A DNA stretch of 64,000 bases from Chloroflexota bacterium (GCA_026709625.1 JAPOSR010000064.1:1-64000); one strand, 5' to 3'; positions 1 through 9,493 are shown, counted from the first letter of the stretch. Program-made: numbers and translations. The notes: generated by a model from the letters alone, not told the origin.

Positions 1-400
1 CGCCGGCATCGGTCCAACTGTTGAGCGCGCCGCCATTGACCTCGTAGGTTGTCGCCCCGGCTGATTTCGTCCAGTTCAGGGTGATGGCGGTCTGGCTGAT
101 GCCGCTGGTGGTCAAGCTGGTCGGCGCATCTGGCGCGGCGGGGAGCCCAACCAGCGTGCGTGCGCTGACAGAGGCGGCTGCGGAGTCGCCGCCGTTGTTG
201 CTGGCGCGCACTTGCAGGGTATAAGCGGTATCAGCCGTCAAGCCCGTGAAGGTGTATGTGGCGACATCGCCAACATCCGTCCACTCAGTAAGCGCGCCGC
301 CATTGACTTCGTAGCTGGTTGTCGCGCCGGTCAGTTTTGTCCAGTTCAGGGTGATGGCGGTTTGGGTGATGCCACTGGTCGTCAAGCCCGTTGGCGCGGT
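1..400 (-). repeat. Tandem near-identical FN3-coding repeat
   Basis: Bases about 48-127 and 318-398 align with only scattered substitutions (shared CCAGTTCAGGGTGATGGCGG), one FN3 unit apart (about 270 bases). This indicates recent duplication of an FN3 module inside the gene. Confidence 0.7.
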
Positions 401-1315
401 GGCCAAGGTTGTCGCAGTGATTGCTCTGTCGGCGCCACAAGAGAGGATTTCGCCGCTTTTCGCGCGCACATTCAGCCTGTACGCGGTATTGCTACTCAGG
501 TTTGTGAAACTATGGGTGAGGTCGCTGCCCGAATCGACCCAGGTCGCGCCGCCATCAGAAGTGACATCATACGAAGAGACTGTATCGGTCGAGCTGGCGT
601 CCCAAGCCAAATCGACGGAGTTGTTCGTGAGGTTGCTGATCCGCAAACTTCTCGGCGCATTAATATGCGTCGAGGCGGTGGTTAGCTGCAGACTTGCCTC
701 GGGACCGTAAACGGTTGTTGAGGACTGAACAAACAGGGCGCGAACCCGAATTGTATAGGCGGTATTGAGGCTCAGTCCAAGGCGTACGGCTCGCGCAGTA
801 TGTCGAGATCCCCAAAAGTTTTCGATGATGCCAGAGACCTGATAATTGATTGTGAGTCCTTGGCCTGCCGCTTGGCCGGTTAAATCTGGGCTGTCCCAAG
901 CGACGAGCGCCTCTGTGCCGGCCACACAAATGGCGCGCAGATTTCTCGGCGCTGTTGGCGTTGTATAGGCAGTTGCTGTAAAAGACCAGGCTGATTTCGA
1001 GCCGCTGAAGACAGTGCGCATCCGGAATCCATAGAGAGTAGCGGGCCCCAGTCCGCTAATTGTGACGGACGATGTGCCCCCGCCCGCAACCGCCACAGGG
1101 CTTGAAAATCTAGGAAGTACTTGTTCGTATTCATAGCCTGTCGCCTCGTTGACCACATTCCAGGAGAGCACAAGGCTGGCCGCGGTGGGGCTGGAAAGCT
1201 GTATATTGCTCGGGGCACTTTGCGCCGATACGCCGAAGGGCAGCGCCAGCAGGCTCAAGAGAACGGCAATCAGCCATACGACAAGTCTATTCGACAAGAG
1301 CTTCTTGAATATCAT
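1..1315 (-). CDS. Secreted fibronectin type III repeat protein (3' end outside window)
   Basis: The reading frame stays open from an ATG at 1313-1315 to the left edge, giving 438 residues without a stop. AGGTG at 1321-1325 sits 5-6 bases upstream and supports the start. Residues 1-30 form a signal peptide with a basic start, a hydrophobic core and an SAQ-type cleavage site. The rest is about five FN3-like units of roughly 88 residues, recognisable by a conserved L.W (SWN, AWD, NWT) early in each unit and a closing T.Y..RVRA strand. Units 4 and 5 are near copies (SGI-QTAITLNWTK; YEVNGGAL). FN3 proteins usually mediate adhesion or carbohydrate binding at the cell surface; no catalytic domain is visible in this part. 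The C-terminal anchor, if any, is beyond the window. Confidence 0.85.
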   Translation of the reverse strand, partial: MIFKKLLSNRLVVWLIAVLLSLLALPFGVSAQSAPSNIQLSSPTAASLVLSWNVVNEATGYEYEQVLPRFSSPVAVAGGGTSSVTISGLGPATLYGFRMRTVFSGSKSAWSFTATAYTTPTAPRNLRAICVAGTEALVAWDSPDLTGQAAGQGLTINYQVSGIIENFWGSRHTARAVRLGLSLNTAYTIRVRALFVQSSTTVYGPEASLQLTTASTHINAPRSLRISNLTNNSVDLAWDASSTDTVSSYDVTSDGGATWVDSGSDLTHSFTNLSSNTAYRLNVRAKSGEILSCGADRAITATTLATAPTGLTTSGITQTAITLNWTKLTGATTSYEVNGGALTEWTDVGDVATYTFTGLTADTAYTLQVRASNNGGDSAAASVSARTLVGLPAAPDAPTSLTTSGISQTAITLNWTKSAGATTYEVNGGALNSWTDAG

Positions 1316-1356
1316 ATTGCCACCTAGTCTATGCAGCACCATCCAGATTAACACCG

Positions 1357-1384
1357 ATTATATTTGCAAGCGCTCGTGGCGCAA
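1357..1384 (-). promoter_or_regulatory. Candidate sigma-70-type promoter of the FN3 gene
   Basis: On the minus strand TTGCGC (1379-1384) lies 16 bases before a perfect TATAAT (1357-1362), about 40 bases upstream of the FN3 start codon. Spacing and position fit a housekeeping promoter. The rest of the 1316-1580 divergent interval shows no gene. Confidence 0.5.
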
Positions 1385-1580
1385 TTCAATTTGTGAAAGA
1401 TTTTGATGACTCGCGGTTCATCTCTACGATGTCGCTTCAAACCATTTTTACCGCCGAGCGCGCAGCCGGCTGGTTATGTGGACATGACAGCCAAGCTCCC
1501 CCTTGCCCGATCAGCGCTTTGCGGCGTGTAAAATGGCGTGTAACATGCGGACAGTCGATACGAGGGAAAGGCGCTTATTT

Positions 1581-2096
1581 ATGGAGGTCTGGCAAGCCAT
1601 CCACAGCAAACGAGCCATCCGTGAATTTCGCGACGAGCCGCTGCAGCCCGCGCATATCGAGCGCATCTTGCGGGCGGCGCGGCGCGCGCAAAGCTCAAAG
1701 AACAGCCAGCCCTGGCATTTTATCGCCGTGCAAGACCGCGCGCGACTGCGCAAGCTCGCTCAAACTGGCGGCGGGATGGGGCATGTGGCTGGCGCGGCGC
1801 TGTGCGTCGTCATCGCCGTCCCTGCGCAGAACGAGCGCACCCTGTGGCATTTCTTCGACTCGGGACAGAGCGCGGCGTATATGCAGCTGGCTGCCACCGA
1901 ACTGGGCATTGGCTCGTGTCTGGGCACGATCTATGAACCCGACGAAGCGCGCGAGCTGCTGGGTATGCCGGCCGATATGCAGACTCGCCTGGTCATTTCT
2001 TTCGGGTATCCGGCTGATGCCGCCAGCGCAGCCAAACCTCTCCAGGCTGGTGGGCGCAACCATTTTGATGACATTGTGCATTGGGAGACTTGGTGA
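1581..2096 (+). CDS. Nitroreductase family FMN-dependent oxidoreductase
   Basis: A 171-residue protein matching small nitroreductase-fold flavoenzymes, which reduce nitro compounds, quinones or other acceptors with NAD(P)H. Family signs are the N-terminal AIHSKRAIREFRDEP (FMN phosphate-binding RRS/R-R motif), the AARRAQSSKNSQPWHF block around residues 35-50 and the ATELGIGSCLGT segment near residue 115. The start at 1581 was chosen because it places the conserved EVWQAIHSKR at the N terminus and follows GAGGGAAAGG; a longer frame opens at 1503 but its extra residues look unrelated. It overlaps hemB by four bases and probably shares a transcript. The physiological substrate cannot be told from sequence. 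Confidence 0.85.
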   Translation: MEVWQAIHSKRAIREFRDEPLQPAHIERILRAARRAQSSKNSQPWHFIAVQDRARLRKLAQTGGGMGHVAGAALCVVIAVPAQNERTLWHFFDSGQSAAYMQLAATELGIGSCLGTIYEPDEARELLGMPADMQTRLVISFGYPADAASAAKPLQAGGRNHFDDIVHWETW

Positions 2097-3103
2097 GCCT
2101 GGTCAACCGTCCGCGCCGCCTGCGCTTGACTCCGGCTATCCGCCGCCTGGTGCGCGAAACGACTCTGCAGCCCGCCGATTTGATCTATCCGCTCTTCGTT
2201 CGTCACGGCGCGGGGCTGCGCCTCCCCATCGATTCCATGCCGGGGCAGGCGCAACTGACGATCGACTTGCTGGCGGACGAAGCGCGCGAAATCTCGCGGC
2301 TGGGCGTCCTGGCGGTGATCTTGTTTGGCGTCCCGGCGCAAAAAGACGCCATCGGCAGCGACAATTTTCATGACGATGGCATCGTTCCCAGCGCCATCCG
2401 CGCCATAAAAAAAGCCGCGCCCGATCTGCTGGTCATCAGCGATATGTGCTTTTGCGAATATACCGATCATGGGCATTGCGGTCTCGTCAACAGGCCTGGG
2501 CACGAGCGCTACAATCCGCAGCTGCCGGCTGGCTATCTGCTTAATGACGCCACACTAGAGCTGCTGGGACGGGCGTCCGTGGCGCATGCTCGCGCCGGGT
2601 CCGATATAATCGCGCCTTCGGGCATGCTGGATGGGATGGTCGCTGCGATACGCGCGGCGCTGGATGCAGAGGGCTTCGCGCATACCGCCATCATGAGTTA
2701 TGCCGCCAAAGCCGCCAGCGTCTTTTATGGACCGTTTCGTGACGCCGCCGAAAGCCCGCCCGGTTTTGGCGACCGCGCCCAATATCAGATCGACCCAGCG
2801 AATCGGCGCGAGGCGCAAAAAGAGATTGCCTTGGATATCGAGCAGGGCGCTGACATGCTGCTCATCAAGCCGGCGCTGCCCAGCCTTGACATCATCCGCG
2901 ATGCCCGCGAAAGCTGCCATCTGCCGCTGGCCGCCTACCAGGTGAGTGGTGAATACGCCATGCTGCGCGCGGCGGCGGCGATGGGCTGGCTGGGGCTGCG
3001 CGACGCGGCGCTGGAAAGCCTCATCAGCATCAAACGAGCCGGCGCCGACATGATCATCAGCTACTTCGCCAAAGACGTTGCGAACTGGCTGGAAAGCAGC
3101 TAA
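2093..3103 (+). CDS. hemB: Delta-aminolevulinic acid dehydratase (porphobilinogen synthase)
   Basis: This cytoplasmic enzyme condenses two 5-aminolevulinate molecules to porphobilinogen in haem, B12 and sirohaem synthesis. The 336-residue length is usual. The metal-binding stretch DMCFCEYTDHGHCG keeps three cysteines (about C119, C121, C129), so it is the zinc-cysteine type. Schiff-base lysines are present in MSYAAKAASVFYGPFRDA (about K206) and LLIKPALPSLDIIRD (about K259). I placed the start at GTG 2093, which overlaps the upstream stop as GTGA and has GGGAG five bases before it; TTG codons at 2081 and 2090 are alternatives. Its stop overlaps the next ATG by one base, so three genes form one operon. 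The same window has B12-dependent metH, a consumer of tetrapyrrole. Confidence 0.96.
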   Translation: MSLVNRPRRLRLTPAIRRLVRETTLQPADLIYPLFVRHGAGLRLPIDSMPGQAQLTIDLLADEAREISRLGVLAVILFGVPAQKDAIGSDNFHDDGIVPSAIRAIKKAAPDLLVISDMCFCEYTDHGHCGLVNRPGHERYNPQLPAGYLLNDATLELLGRASVAHARAGSDIIAPSGMLDGMVAAIRAALDAEGFAHTAIMSYAAKAASVFYGPFRDAAESPPGFGDRAQYQIDPANRREAQKEIALDIEQGADMLLIKPALPSLDIIRDARESCHLPLAAYQVSGEYAMLRAAAAMGWLGLRDAALESLISIKRAGADMIISYFAKDVANWLESS

Positions 3104-5580
3104 TGCGCAAGCGGCTGCCGGCTACACTGTGGCGCATTGTGCAAGTCGCGCGCGCGCACTGGCTGTTTCTCATCGCCGCGCCCATCGCCATTATCGTCAT
3201 GACGCACCCGAGCCTGGCGCTCGTCGGCGATGTGAGCGCCACCCGCGTGCCAACTGGACCCAGCGACATCTTCATGAAATACTGGGATGCCTGGTATGGC
3301 GAAGAAATGCTGCTGGGCCGCGCCGCATTCTTTCATACCGATTTGCTTTTTTCCCCCACTGAATTGTCGTTGGTCTTTCACAATTTCAGCTTGCCGCACA
3401 TGCTGGTCTTTGGCTCGCTGCAGAAAGTCTTGCCACCTGTCAACGCCTATGTGTTGACTTATTTGTTGATCATCGCCGCCAACCTGCTAGCGGCCTATAT
3501 GTTTTTGCTGCGGTTGGTTGCTCGCCCGGCTGTCGCCTGCGCCGGCGCCTTCGTCTTTGGGATGAGCACCTTTGTGCTGAAACATCAACCGCATCCTGAT
3601 TTGGCGTTGATGGCCACCATCCCCCTGGCGCTTTATGGCTTGCATCGGGCTGTGCATGCGAGACAGTGGCGCTGGTGTCTCTTTGCTGGCATCGCCGCGG
3701 GTTTCACAGCCTTCATCGGCATGTATATCTTCATCTGCCTGATGATGACGCTGGGCATATACACGCTGTTCCTGGCGCTGACTCGCTGGCGCGATGCGCG
3801 CTTTTGGCAGATGGCGCTCTTGCTGCTGCTGGTCGCCGGCGCAATCAGCATGACTCGCCTGTATCCCATGCTGGCCGACCGCGCTCTGCTGGACGAGGCG
3901 CTGGACAAAAAAAGCGGCGCGGAACGCAACAACGACTTGCTGATGCTCTTTGTCAATACCGACCATCCGCTGATGTGGCGGGTCAAGGCGCGGCTCTTTG
4001 ACGGCGGCAAGCTGTGGAACTATGCCGATGGTTATCTGGGTTACCTGCCTATCGCGCTGGTCAGCCTGTGCTTGCTGCGCAGTCGGCGGCGAAAACAGCT
4101 GCTGCCCTGGTTGGCTGCGGCGCTGTTCTTTATATGCTTGCGGCTGGGCAGCTTTCTGACCATTGGTGGCGCACAGTTCACCGACATACCGCTGCCCAAG
4201 TATGCGCTGGACAAGTTGCTGCCTCCGGTCTTCGAGGCATTCTGGGCTGTCTCCCACTTTCAAATCGGCATCCTGCTGCCTTGGGCGGCGCTGGTCTGTC
4301 TCAGCCTGGATTGGCTGCTGGGCGCTGCCTCTCCTCGCAAACGGAGCGCCGCCGCCGTGGGCATTCTGTTGGCGATTTGCTTTGAAAATTACAGCCATAC
4401 CACCTGGCACTATTCATCTGATCCCGAGCGGCTGGATTGGATAGCCTGGCTGGAGGGTGAAGACAACTTCGCAGACATCCAGCTGATTCACCTGCCCATG
4501 GGCAGAAATAATTCCAAGCAATATGGCTACTTCCAGACCTTCAATCGCATCCCACATGCAGAAGGGCTGGCATCGCGCACGCCTTCGCAAGCCTATGCGA
4601 CGATCAACAGCAATTTGCTTTTGCGCACATGGCGGAACAAGACATCTTTGACATGCACACCTGAGAATCGGGAGGCGTACCTGGGCGCTGTGGACGAACT
4701 GCGCGAGCTGGGCTTCACGCATATCATTCATCACCGCCAGATACTGACCTCGCTGCGGGTATTCGACAGTTTTTCCCAGGTGCCGTCGGCATTTGATGAC
4801 CGCTTTGCAACCATTTTTCTGGTTGAAGACCTGCTTCTTGCCTGCAACTGGCAAGCGCCCATATCCGCCGCAAGCGAGGCGCAAAAGCAGCTGCTGACAG
4901 ACTACCCAACGCTTAGATCGGGTCCCGGCCTAACGACAATCATCGCGCACAGCGAGTCGCTGGTCACGATGAGCGCGCTGCACAGCCCAATGCGCATTGA
5001 CCTGGCCGCCCCAGCCCGCCGCGCCCATGCCGAAAAACTGCTGGCTGACCAGGCTGGAGCGCTCTTGTTGAGCGGCGGACAACAACCCGCAGACCTGCCG
5101 CAAGCCTATCGCAATTGGCTGGCGGACAACTTCGCGCTTTGCGATACGCTGTCGGCTGGCAGCACCTGGCGGCTGGCGGTCTGGGCGCGGCCCGGCTTTC
5201 CCTGCGCGCTGCTCCTCGACCAGTCGCCAGTTCGCGCCGACTATGAAAATGGTTTGCGCCTGTCCAACCGAGCGCTGGTGAAAGACGGAGACACGCTCGA
5301 CCTGTACTTCTTGTGGCGCGGCTTCCCCGACGACCGGCATTCATTCTCGCTGCAGTTGGTCAACGAAGCGGGCGAGCGGGCGTTCGGCTTCGACAGAGTG
5401 ATCTACGATGACGAGATCGTCCATCACCAGATTGATTTGCCGCCGCTTCCGTCAGGCGACTACCGGGCGAAGCTGATCGTCTACAACTTTGCGACGCGCG
5501 CCAGCGTTCCCGGTGTCCTCGTAGAGTCGCAGACTCCATTTAAGCGCGAGGTCGATATCGGCGCGCTACGGATCGACTAA
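3103..5580 (+). CDS. Large polytopic membrane protein, GT-C glycosyltransferase-like
   Basis: An 825-residue protein with a basic N terminus, then roughly ten to twelve hydrophobic helices up to about residue 435, then a soluble C-terminal half ending in a beta-rich domain (LYFLWRGFPDDRHSFSLQLV onward). The loop after the first helix contains acidic and aromatic residues (GPSDIFMKYWDAWYGEE), the place where GT-C enzymes carry catalytic acidic residues. GT-C proteins use polyprenyl-linked sugars at the outer membrane face. No exact family is recognised, so the role in envelope glycan or protein glycosylation is inferred. The start overlaps the hemB stop by one base (TAATG). The 3' end overlaps the convergent amidotransferase gene by four bases. 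Confidence 0.7.
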   Translation: MRKRLPATLWRIVQVARAHWLFLIAAPIAIIVMTHPSLALVGDVSATRVPTGPSDIFMKYWDAWYGEEMLLGRAAFFHTDLLFSPTELSLVFHNFSLPHMLVFGSLQKVLPPVNAYVLTYLLIIAANLLAAYMFLLRLVARPAVACAGAFVFGMSTFVLKHQPHPDLALMATIPLALYGLHRAVHARQWRWCLFAGIAAGFTAFIGMYIFICLMMTLGIYTLFLALTRWRDARFWQMALLLLLVAGAISMTRLYPMLADRALLDEALDKKSGAERNNDLLMLFVNTDHPLMWRVKARLFDGGKLWNYADGYLGYLPIALVSLCLLRSRRRKQLLPWLAAALFFICLRLGSFLTIGGAQFTDIPLPKYALDKLLPPVFEAFWAVSHFQIGILLPWAALVCLSLDWLLGAASPRKRSAAAVGILLAICFENYSHTTWHYSSDPERLDWIAWLEGEDNFADIQLIHLPMGRNNSKQYGYFQTFNRIPHAEGLASRTPSQAYATINSNLLLRTWRNKTSLTCTPENREAYLGAVDELRELGFTHIIHHRQILTSLRVFDSFSQVPSAFDDRFATIFLVEDLLLACNWQAPISAASEAQKQLLTDYPTLRSGPGLTTIIAHSESLVTMSALHSPMRIDLAAPARRAHAEKLLADQAGALLLSGGQQPADLPQAYRNWLADNFALCDTLSAGSTWRLAVWARPGFPCALLLDQSPVRADYENGLRLSNRALVKDGDTLDLYFLWRGFPDDRHSFSLQLVNEAGERAFGFDRVIYDDEIVHHQIDLPPLPSGDYRAKLIVYNFATRASVPGVLVESQTPFKREVDIGALRID

Positions 5581-6314
5581 GCGGGCGAGCGTCCATTGGC
5601 GGCTTTTGCCACGAGGGCGTCAAAGAGCGCTTGCTGGGTTTGGTCCTGCGCCGCGGTGACTTCGGGGTGCCACTGCACAGCCAGCAGCCAGGCATATTCC
5701 GGCATTTCCAGCGCCTCGACAATGCCGTCAGTGGCGCGGCAGACGACCCGCAGCCCCGCTCCGACTGTTTTCACCGCCTGGTGATGCCCGGAAACCGTGC
5801 GCAAGGCTGTCGTGTCCATCACCTTTGCCAGCAGGCTGTCTGGCTCGACGCGCAAGTCTTGCATCGTCCAAAGATCGCTGCTGCGGTGGATGTCTGGCGC
5901 GAGAATATCGGGGATATGTTCATGCAATGTGCCGCCCCTCGCCACATTCAAGACCTGCAAGCCGCGGCAGATGCACAGGAGCGGCATCTGCCCTTCGTCC
6001 AGCAAGCGCCGCGCCAGCGTCATTTCGCTGTAGTCGCGCTCGCGATCGCCTGGCAGCAGCGCGGGGTTGGCGCGGTCGCCGCCATATTCAACCGGGTCGA
6101 TATCGGTGCCGCCTGTGACAATAATGCCATCCAACAGCGGCAGGACCGACTCCCAGTCGCTGACGGCAGCTGGAACGATCAAGGGAATGCCGCCCGCCCG
6201 CAGCACCGCATCGATATAAGGCGCGGGCACGCTGAAGTAGCCGTCATAATACGGCGCTTTTTCATAACCTTCGCTGCGTCCGCCGCTGGTGATGCCGATG
6301 ACCGGTTTCTGCAT
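5577..6314 (-). CDS. Gamma-glutamyl-gamma-aminobutyrate hydrolase-like class I amidotransferase (peptidase C26)
   Basis: A 245-residue single-domain class I glutamine amidotransferase fold of the PuuD type, which hydrolyses gamma-glutamyl amide bonds. The family N-terminal PVIGIT, the oxyanion-region VTGGTDIDP, the nucleophile elbow CICRGLQVLNVARGG (Cys116) and the catalytic HPE pair QWHPEVT (His216, Glu218) are all present. PuuD acts on gamma-glutamyl-GABA in putrescine breakdown; no other putrescine genes are nearby, so substrate is open. The gene is monocistronic, tail to tail with the GT-C-like gene, and followed upstream by a repeat-bearing intergenic stretch. Confidence 0.88.
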   Translation of the reverse strand: MQKPVIGITSGGRSEGYEKAPYYDGYFSVPAPYIDAVLRAGGIPLIVPAAVSDWESVLPLLDGIIVTGGTDIDPVEYGGDRANPALLPGDRERDYSEMTLARRLLDEGQMPLLCICRGLQVLNVARGGTLHEHIPDILAPDIHRSSDLWTMQDLRVEPDSLLAKVMDTTALRTVSGHHQAVKTVGAGLRVVCRATDGIVEALEMPEYAWLLAVQWHPEVTAAQDQTQQALFDALVAKAANGRSPA

Positions 6315-6392
6315 GAGACGGTCGAGCCTGCTACTCTCGAAGAATGGCGTCTACTATAAACGATGCCCCAAGCAGCGGCAAGCCTCCCCAAG

Positions 6393-6566
6393 GGCGGGAG
6401 TGGTGAATGCCTGGATATGGCAACCAAGCCCCCCATCCCCCGGCCGCTTGCCCCCAGAACGAGTGAAGGGGAGTTTTGCCAGCGCCTTCGTAGCATGGTA
6501 GCCCCTCCCGCATTTTTGGGGTGGGGGCAAAGCAATGCGTACCCACCAAAATCGCCACTCCCCCCA
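6393..6566 (+). repeat. Dispersed intergenic hairpin repeat, copy A
   Basis: This lies in the 419-base gene-free gap 6315-6733. It opens with a conserved GAATGCCTGGATATGGCAAC block, followed by a C-rich arm, a purine arm (GAGTGAAGGGGAG), a 30-base loop and the pairing CCCCTCCCGCATTTTTGGGG arm, then a tail (GGGGCAAAGCAATGCG) shared with copy C. The remainder of the gap, 6567-6733, shows no gene; it has a TACAAT hexamer at 6684-6689 that could be a -10 element for the FtsX gene. Confidence 0.8.
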
Positions 6567-6733
6567 ACCGCAGCCAATGCTGGGACGAGACATTGGAACG
6601 CCCGCGAATTTCGGCGCTTCTCCCCGCTGCGACAAGCCGCGCCACTGTGCCGATTCACTGGCAACATAGTCGCGCGCATCGGCTACAATGAGCGGGTCAG
6701 CCAATGCAGCCGACCACCAGAGAGGTTACCGCG

Positions 6734-9448
6734 ATGATGCACCGTCTTCGTTTTTATGTCATGTATGCCCTGCGCAATATCCAGCGGGGCGGGCGCTGGA
6801 CGACTCTCGCTGTCTTGTGCATCACGGCGGGTGTGGCGACAGTCGTGGCGCTGCGCTCGCTGGGCTTGGCTGTCGGCGATACATTGACCAACAATGTGCG
6901 CATCGAGATCAAAGGCGACCTGCTCATCCGCAACGATACGATAATTGGCGGCTTCGGCAGCAACGACCCCAACGCCTTCACAGCCGCCGAGCTCGAGGCT
7001 TTGCTGGCTTGGGCAGAGGGCGCGGGCGCGCAGGCAACCGCCTATATGAGCGGGCGCAACATGCAGCTGACGCCAGTGGACGCCAGCCAGTTTGGGCGCC
7101 CCAGCTTCATTGGCAGCAATTTTATCGACCCGCAGACCTACCCGCCGACTCACACCATCCGCGCGCTCGACCCGCCCGATGCGCCATTGGCGACGCTCTT
7201 TACAGGCGGCAACGATGTGGTCATCAGCGACAACCTGGCTGCGGCAAGCGACCTTGCTGTTGGCGATTCTGTGCGTGTCAGCGGCACAGAAGAAATCTTC
7301 ACGGTGCGCGGCATCGTCTCTGTCGCCGAAGAAAGCAGCGTCACCAACTTTCTCAATGCTTTTTTTGGCTTTGCCTACTTCGATTTGGCGAATGCCCAGG
7401 TTGCGATCAACGCCGAGTTCGCCCCCAACCGCATCGGCGCGCTCTTCCCGGGTGGAGTCGGCGACGAGGAATTGGCCGCCTACAGCGCGGACATCAAGGC
7501 TTTGGCGCCGGGCGCGCAAACGACCGTGATCGCCGACTTCCTGGAACGTTACGAGGTGATCTCTCAATACCTCAGCGACTTTGTGGTGGTGATGGGCTTG
7601 GGCGCGCTGTTGATCGGCGGCGTCGGCATCATGAATACCATGCTGGTCTTGGTGCGGCGGCGCACAGCCGAGATCGCGGCAGTCAAGACATTTGGTTTGC
7701 AGGCGCGCCAAGTGGCTGCGCTCTTTTTGACTGAGGGCTTGTTGCTGGGCGCGCTGGGCAGCCTGCTGGGCATGCTCTTGGGCATCGGTTTGAGCGTCAT
7801 TGTCAACCAGTATGGATCCGTCGCGCTGCGCCAGCCGCTGGTTTGGCGGGTTTATCCCGAAGCGCTGGCATTTGGTTTTGTGCTGGGCATGGTCGTGACG
7901 GCGATATTCGGCGTCGCGCCGGTGTTGACAGCGGTGCGAGTCCGCCCCAGCATCATCCTGCGCCCCAACGAAAGTCATCTGGTTACGCTGGGTTTGCTGC
8001 AATCCGCCGCGCTGCTGGTCTTCGTCATCGTCAGCTTGGGCTTGGTGACCGGGCAGATCGTGCGTCCGTCCTTTGAACTGACCGCCGAGCGCCTGACAGA
8101 GCGTGCCGAAGCGCCAGAAAGCGATGATGAATTTGCTGGGCAGCGGCGTTTTGGGGGCGCGCAAGAGCCGCGGGCGGATGAACTGCCATCGCCGTATTTG
8201 GTGGGCGTGGTGGGTGTCAGCGTGGTCTTTGTCCTCTTCGCTGTGATGATCGGACTGCTCTGGCTGGTCGTTTTTGTGATAGGCAAGCTGCCCACCCTGG
8301 GCATCGTTACGGCTCGGCTGGCTTTGCGCAACTTGTCGACCAACCGCCTGCGCACCGCCATCACCCTGCTGGCGCTCAGCGCGGGCATGATGGCGCTCAG
8401 CAGCATCGCCTTCGTGGGCGAAGGCACGCGCGAGCTGTTGAACCTGCAGCTGAGCCGCAGCTTCGGCGGCAATGTGCTGGTTTTCGCTTTTCCGGGCTTG
8501 CCACAGAGTCTCGTTGCCAACGGCATCAACAATGCCTTGGCCGATGTGCCAGTCGACTATCGCACCACAATCCAAAATTATGAAGCCGAGCCGCGCGCGA
8601 TCAACGGCGAGCTGATCAACGCCGCCAGTCCAGTGGATTTCGCCGTTTGGGACTCGGACAAACCCGATATCTACAGCGGTCAGCCGGCTGTGCTCTCTGG
8701 GCGCATGTTGACTCAAGCCGACCGCGGCGAGCCGCTGATTGTGCTGCCCACAGAAAGCGCCGACCAACTGGGCATCCGCGTCGGCGACCGCGTCACGCTG
8801 GATATTGCCGGCGACCGCGAATGGGAAGTGGTCGGCATCATTGCGGCGGCTGACGGCTTTGGTTTTGGTGGCGAAAGCGCTTTGATCCCGCCCGATGCCC
8901 TGCCAGCCAGCGCCGCGTCGTCATTCACGCTCTACAGCTTCCAGATCCCCGGCGAATTTTTGAACGAGGCCTTGGCTGAGCTGTCGGCGCTGATCTTTGC
9001 GCTGGCGGTCGATGTGCAATTCATCGATGGGCTGATCGGCCGGCTCATCGACCAATTCGCCGCCATCCCGACCATCGTGGGCATTCTTTCGCTGTTTGCC
9101 GCCGCGGTGATCATGGCGAACACAGTGGCGCTCTCGACGCTGGAGCGCCGCCGACAGATCGGCATATTAAAAGCCATCGGCCTGAAGTCGCGGCGGGTGC
9201 TTTCGGTGATGTTCATCGAATCGAGCCTGATTGGTCTGCTCAGCGCGGCGATTGGCATCGGCTTGAGCGCGGCAGCCATCACCAGCTTGGGCGCGACTGG
9301 CGGCATCGTCATCCCGCTGCCCGCCGATGCCCAGCTGGTCGCGGCTGGGCTGTTGGTCGCGGCGGTGCTGATCGGCTGGACAGCGACCTTTCTCAGCGCG
9401 CGCGTCGCCCTCAGAGAGCGGGTGATGAATGTGCTGCGCTATGACTGA
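6734..9448 (+). CDS. ABC transporter permease with two FtsX/MacB domains
   Basis: A 904-residue membrane protein built of two related halves. Each half begins with an ALRN..... membrane helix (RNIQRGGRWTTLAVLCI; RNLSTNRLRTAITLLAL), has an extracytoplasmic MacB_PCD-like domain, and ends in a three-helix FtsX block (LLIGGVGIMNTMLVLVRRRTAE; FAAAVIMANTVALSTLERRR). Such fused permeases pair with a cytoplasmic ATPase to move lipids, lipoproteins or peptides across the envelope. No ATPase gene is adjacent, so the partner must lie elsewhere. The start at 6734 follows AGAGG at eight bases; an in-frame ATG at 6704 would add ten residues. The frame continues to 33 bases before the pilin promoter region. 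Confidence 0.88.
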   Translation: MMHRLRFYVMYALRNIQRGGRWTTLAVLCITAGVATVVALRSLGLAVGDTLTNNVRIEIKGDLLIRNDTIIGGFGSNDPNAFTAAELEALLAWAEGAGAQATAYMSGRNMQLTPVDASQFGRPSFIGSNFIDPQTYPPTHTIRALDPPDAPLATLFTGGNDVVISDNLAAASDLAVGDSVRVSGTEEIFTVRGIVSVAEESSVTNFLNAFFGFAYFDLANAQVAINAEFAPNRIGALFPGGVGDEELAAYSADIKALAPGAQTTVIADFLERYEVISQYLSDFVVVMGLGALLIGGVGIMNTMLVLVRRRTAEIAAVKTFGLQARQVAALFLTEGLLLGALGSLLGMLLGIGLSVIVNQYGSVALRQPLVWRVYPEALAFGFVLGMVVTAIFGVAPVLTAVRVRPSIILRPNESHLVTLGLLQSAALLVFVIVSLGLVTGQIVRPSFELTAERLTERAEAPESDDEFAGQRRFGGAQEPRADELPSPYLVGVVGVSVVFVLFAVMIGLLWLVVFVIGKLPTLGIVTARLALRNLSTNRLRTAITLLALSAGMMALSSIAFVGEGTRELLNLQLSRSFGGNVLVFAFPGLPQSLVANGINNALADVPVDYRTTIQNYEAEPRAINGELINAASPVDFAVWDSDKPDIYSGQPAVLSGRMLTQADRGEPLIVLPTESADQLGIRVGDRVTLDIAGDREWEVVGIIAAADGFGFGGESALIPPDALPASAASSFTLYSFQIPGEFLNEALAELSALIFALAVDVQFIDGLIGRLIDQFAAIPTIVGILSLFAAAVIMANTVALSTLERRRQIGILKAIGLKSRRVLSVMFIESSLIGLLSAAIGIGLSAAAITSLGATGGIVIPLPADAQLVAAGLLVAAVLIGWTATFLSARVALRERVMNVLRYD

Positions 9449-9464
9449 GCGCGCCGGAGTCCCG

Positions 9465-9493
9465 TTGTGATTCGCGCCAAATTGTGCTATATT
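9465..9493 (+). promoter_or_regulatory. Promoter of the Flp-type pilin gene
   Basis: TTGTGA (9465-9470), a 17-base spacer and TATATT (9488-9493) form a good sigma-70-type promoter 58 bases upstream of the pilin start. Spacer length is ideal and no other gene intervenes. Confidence 0.6.

Noticed and set aside
6683..8767. Long minus-strand open frame of about 690 codons opposite the FtsX permease
   Set aside because: His/Gln/Arg-rich composition typical of antisense to GC-rich genes; the plus strand encodes a clear permease.
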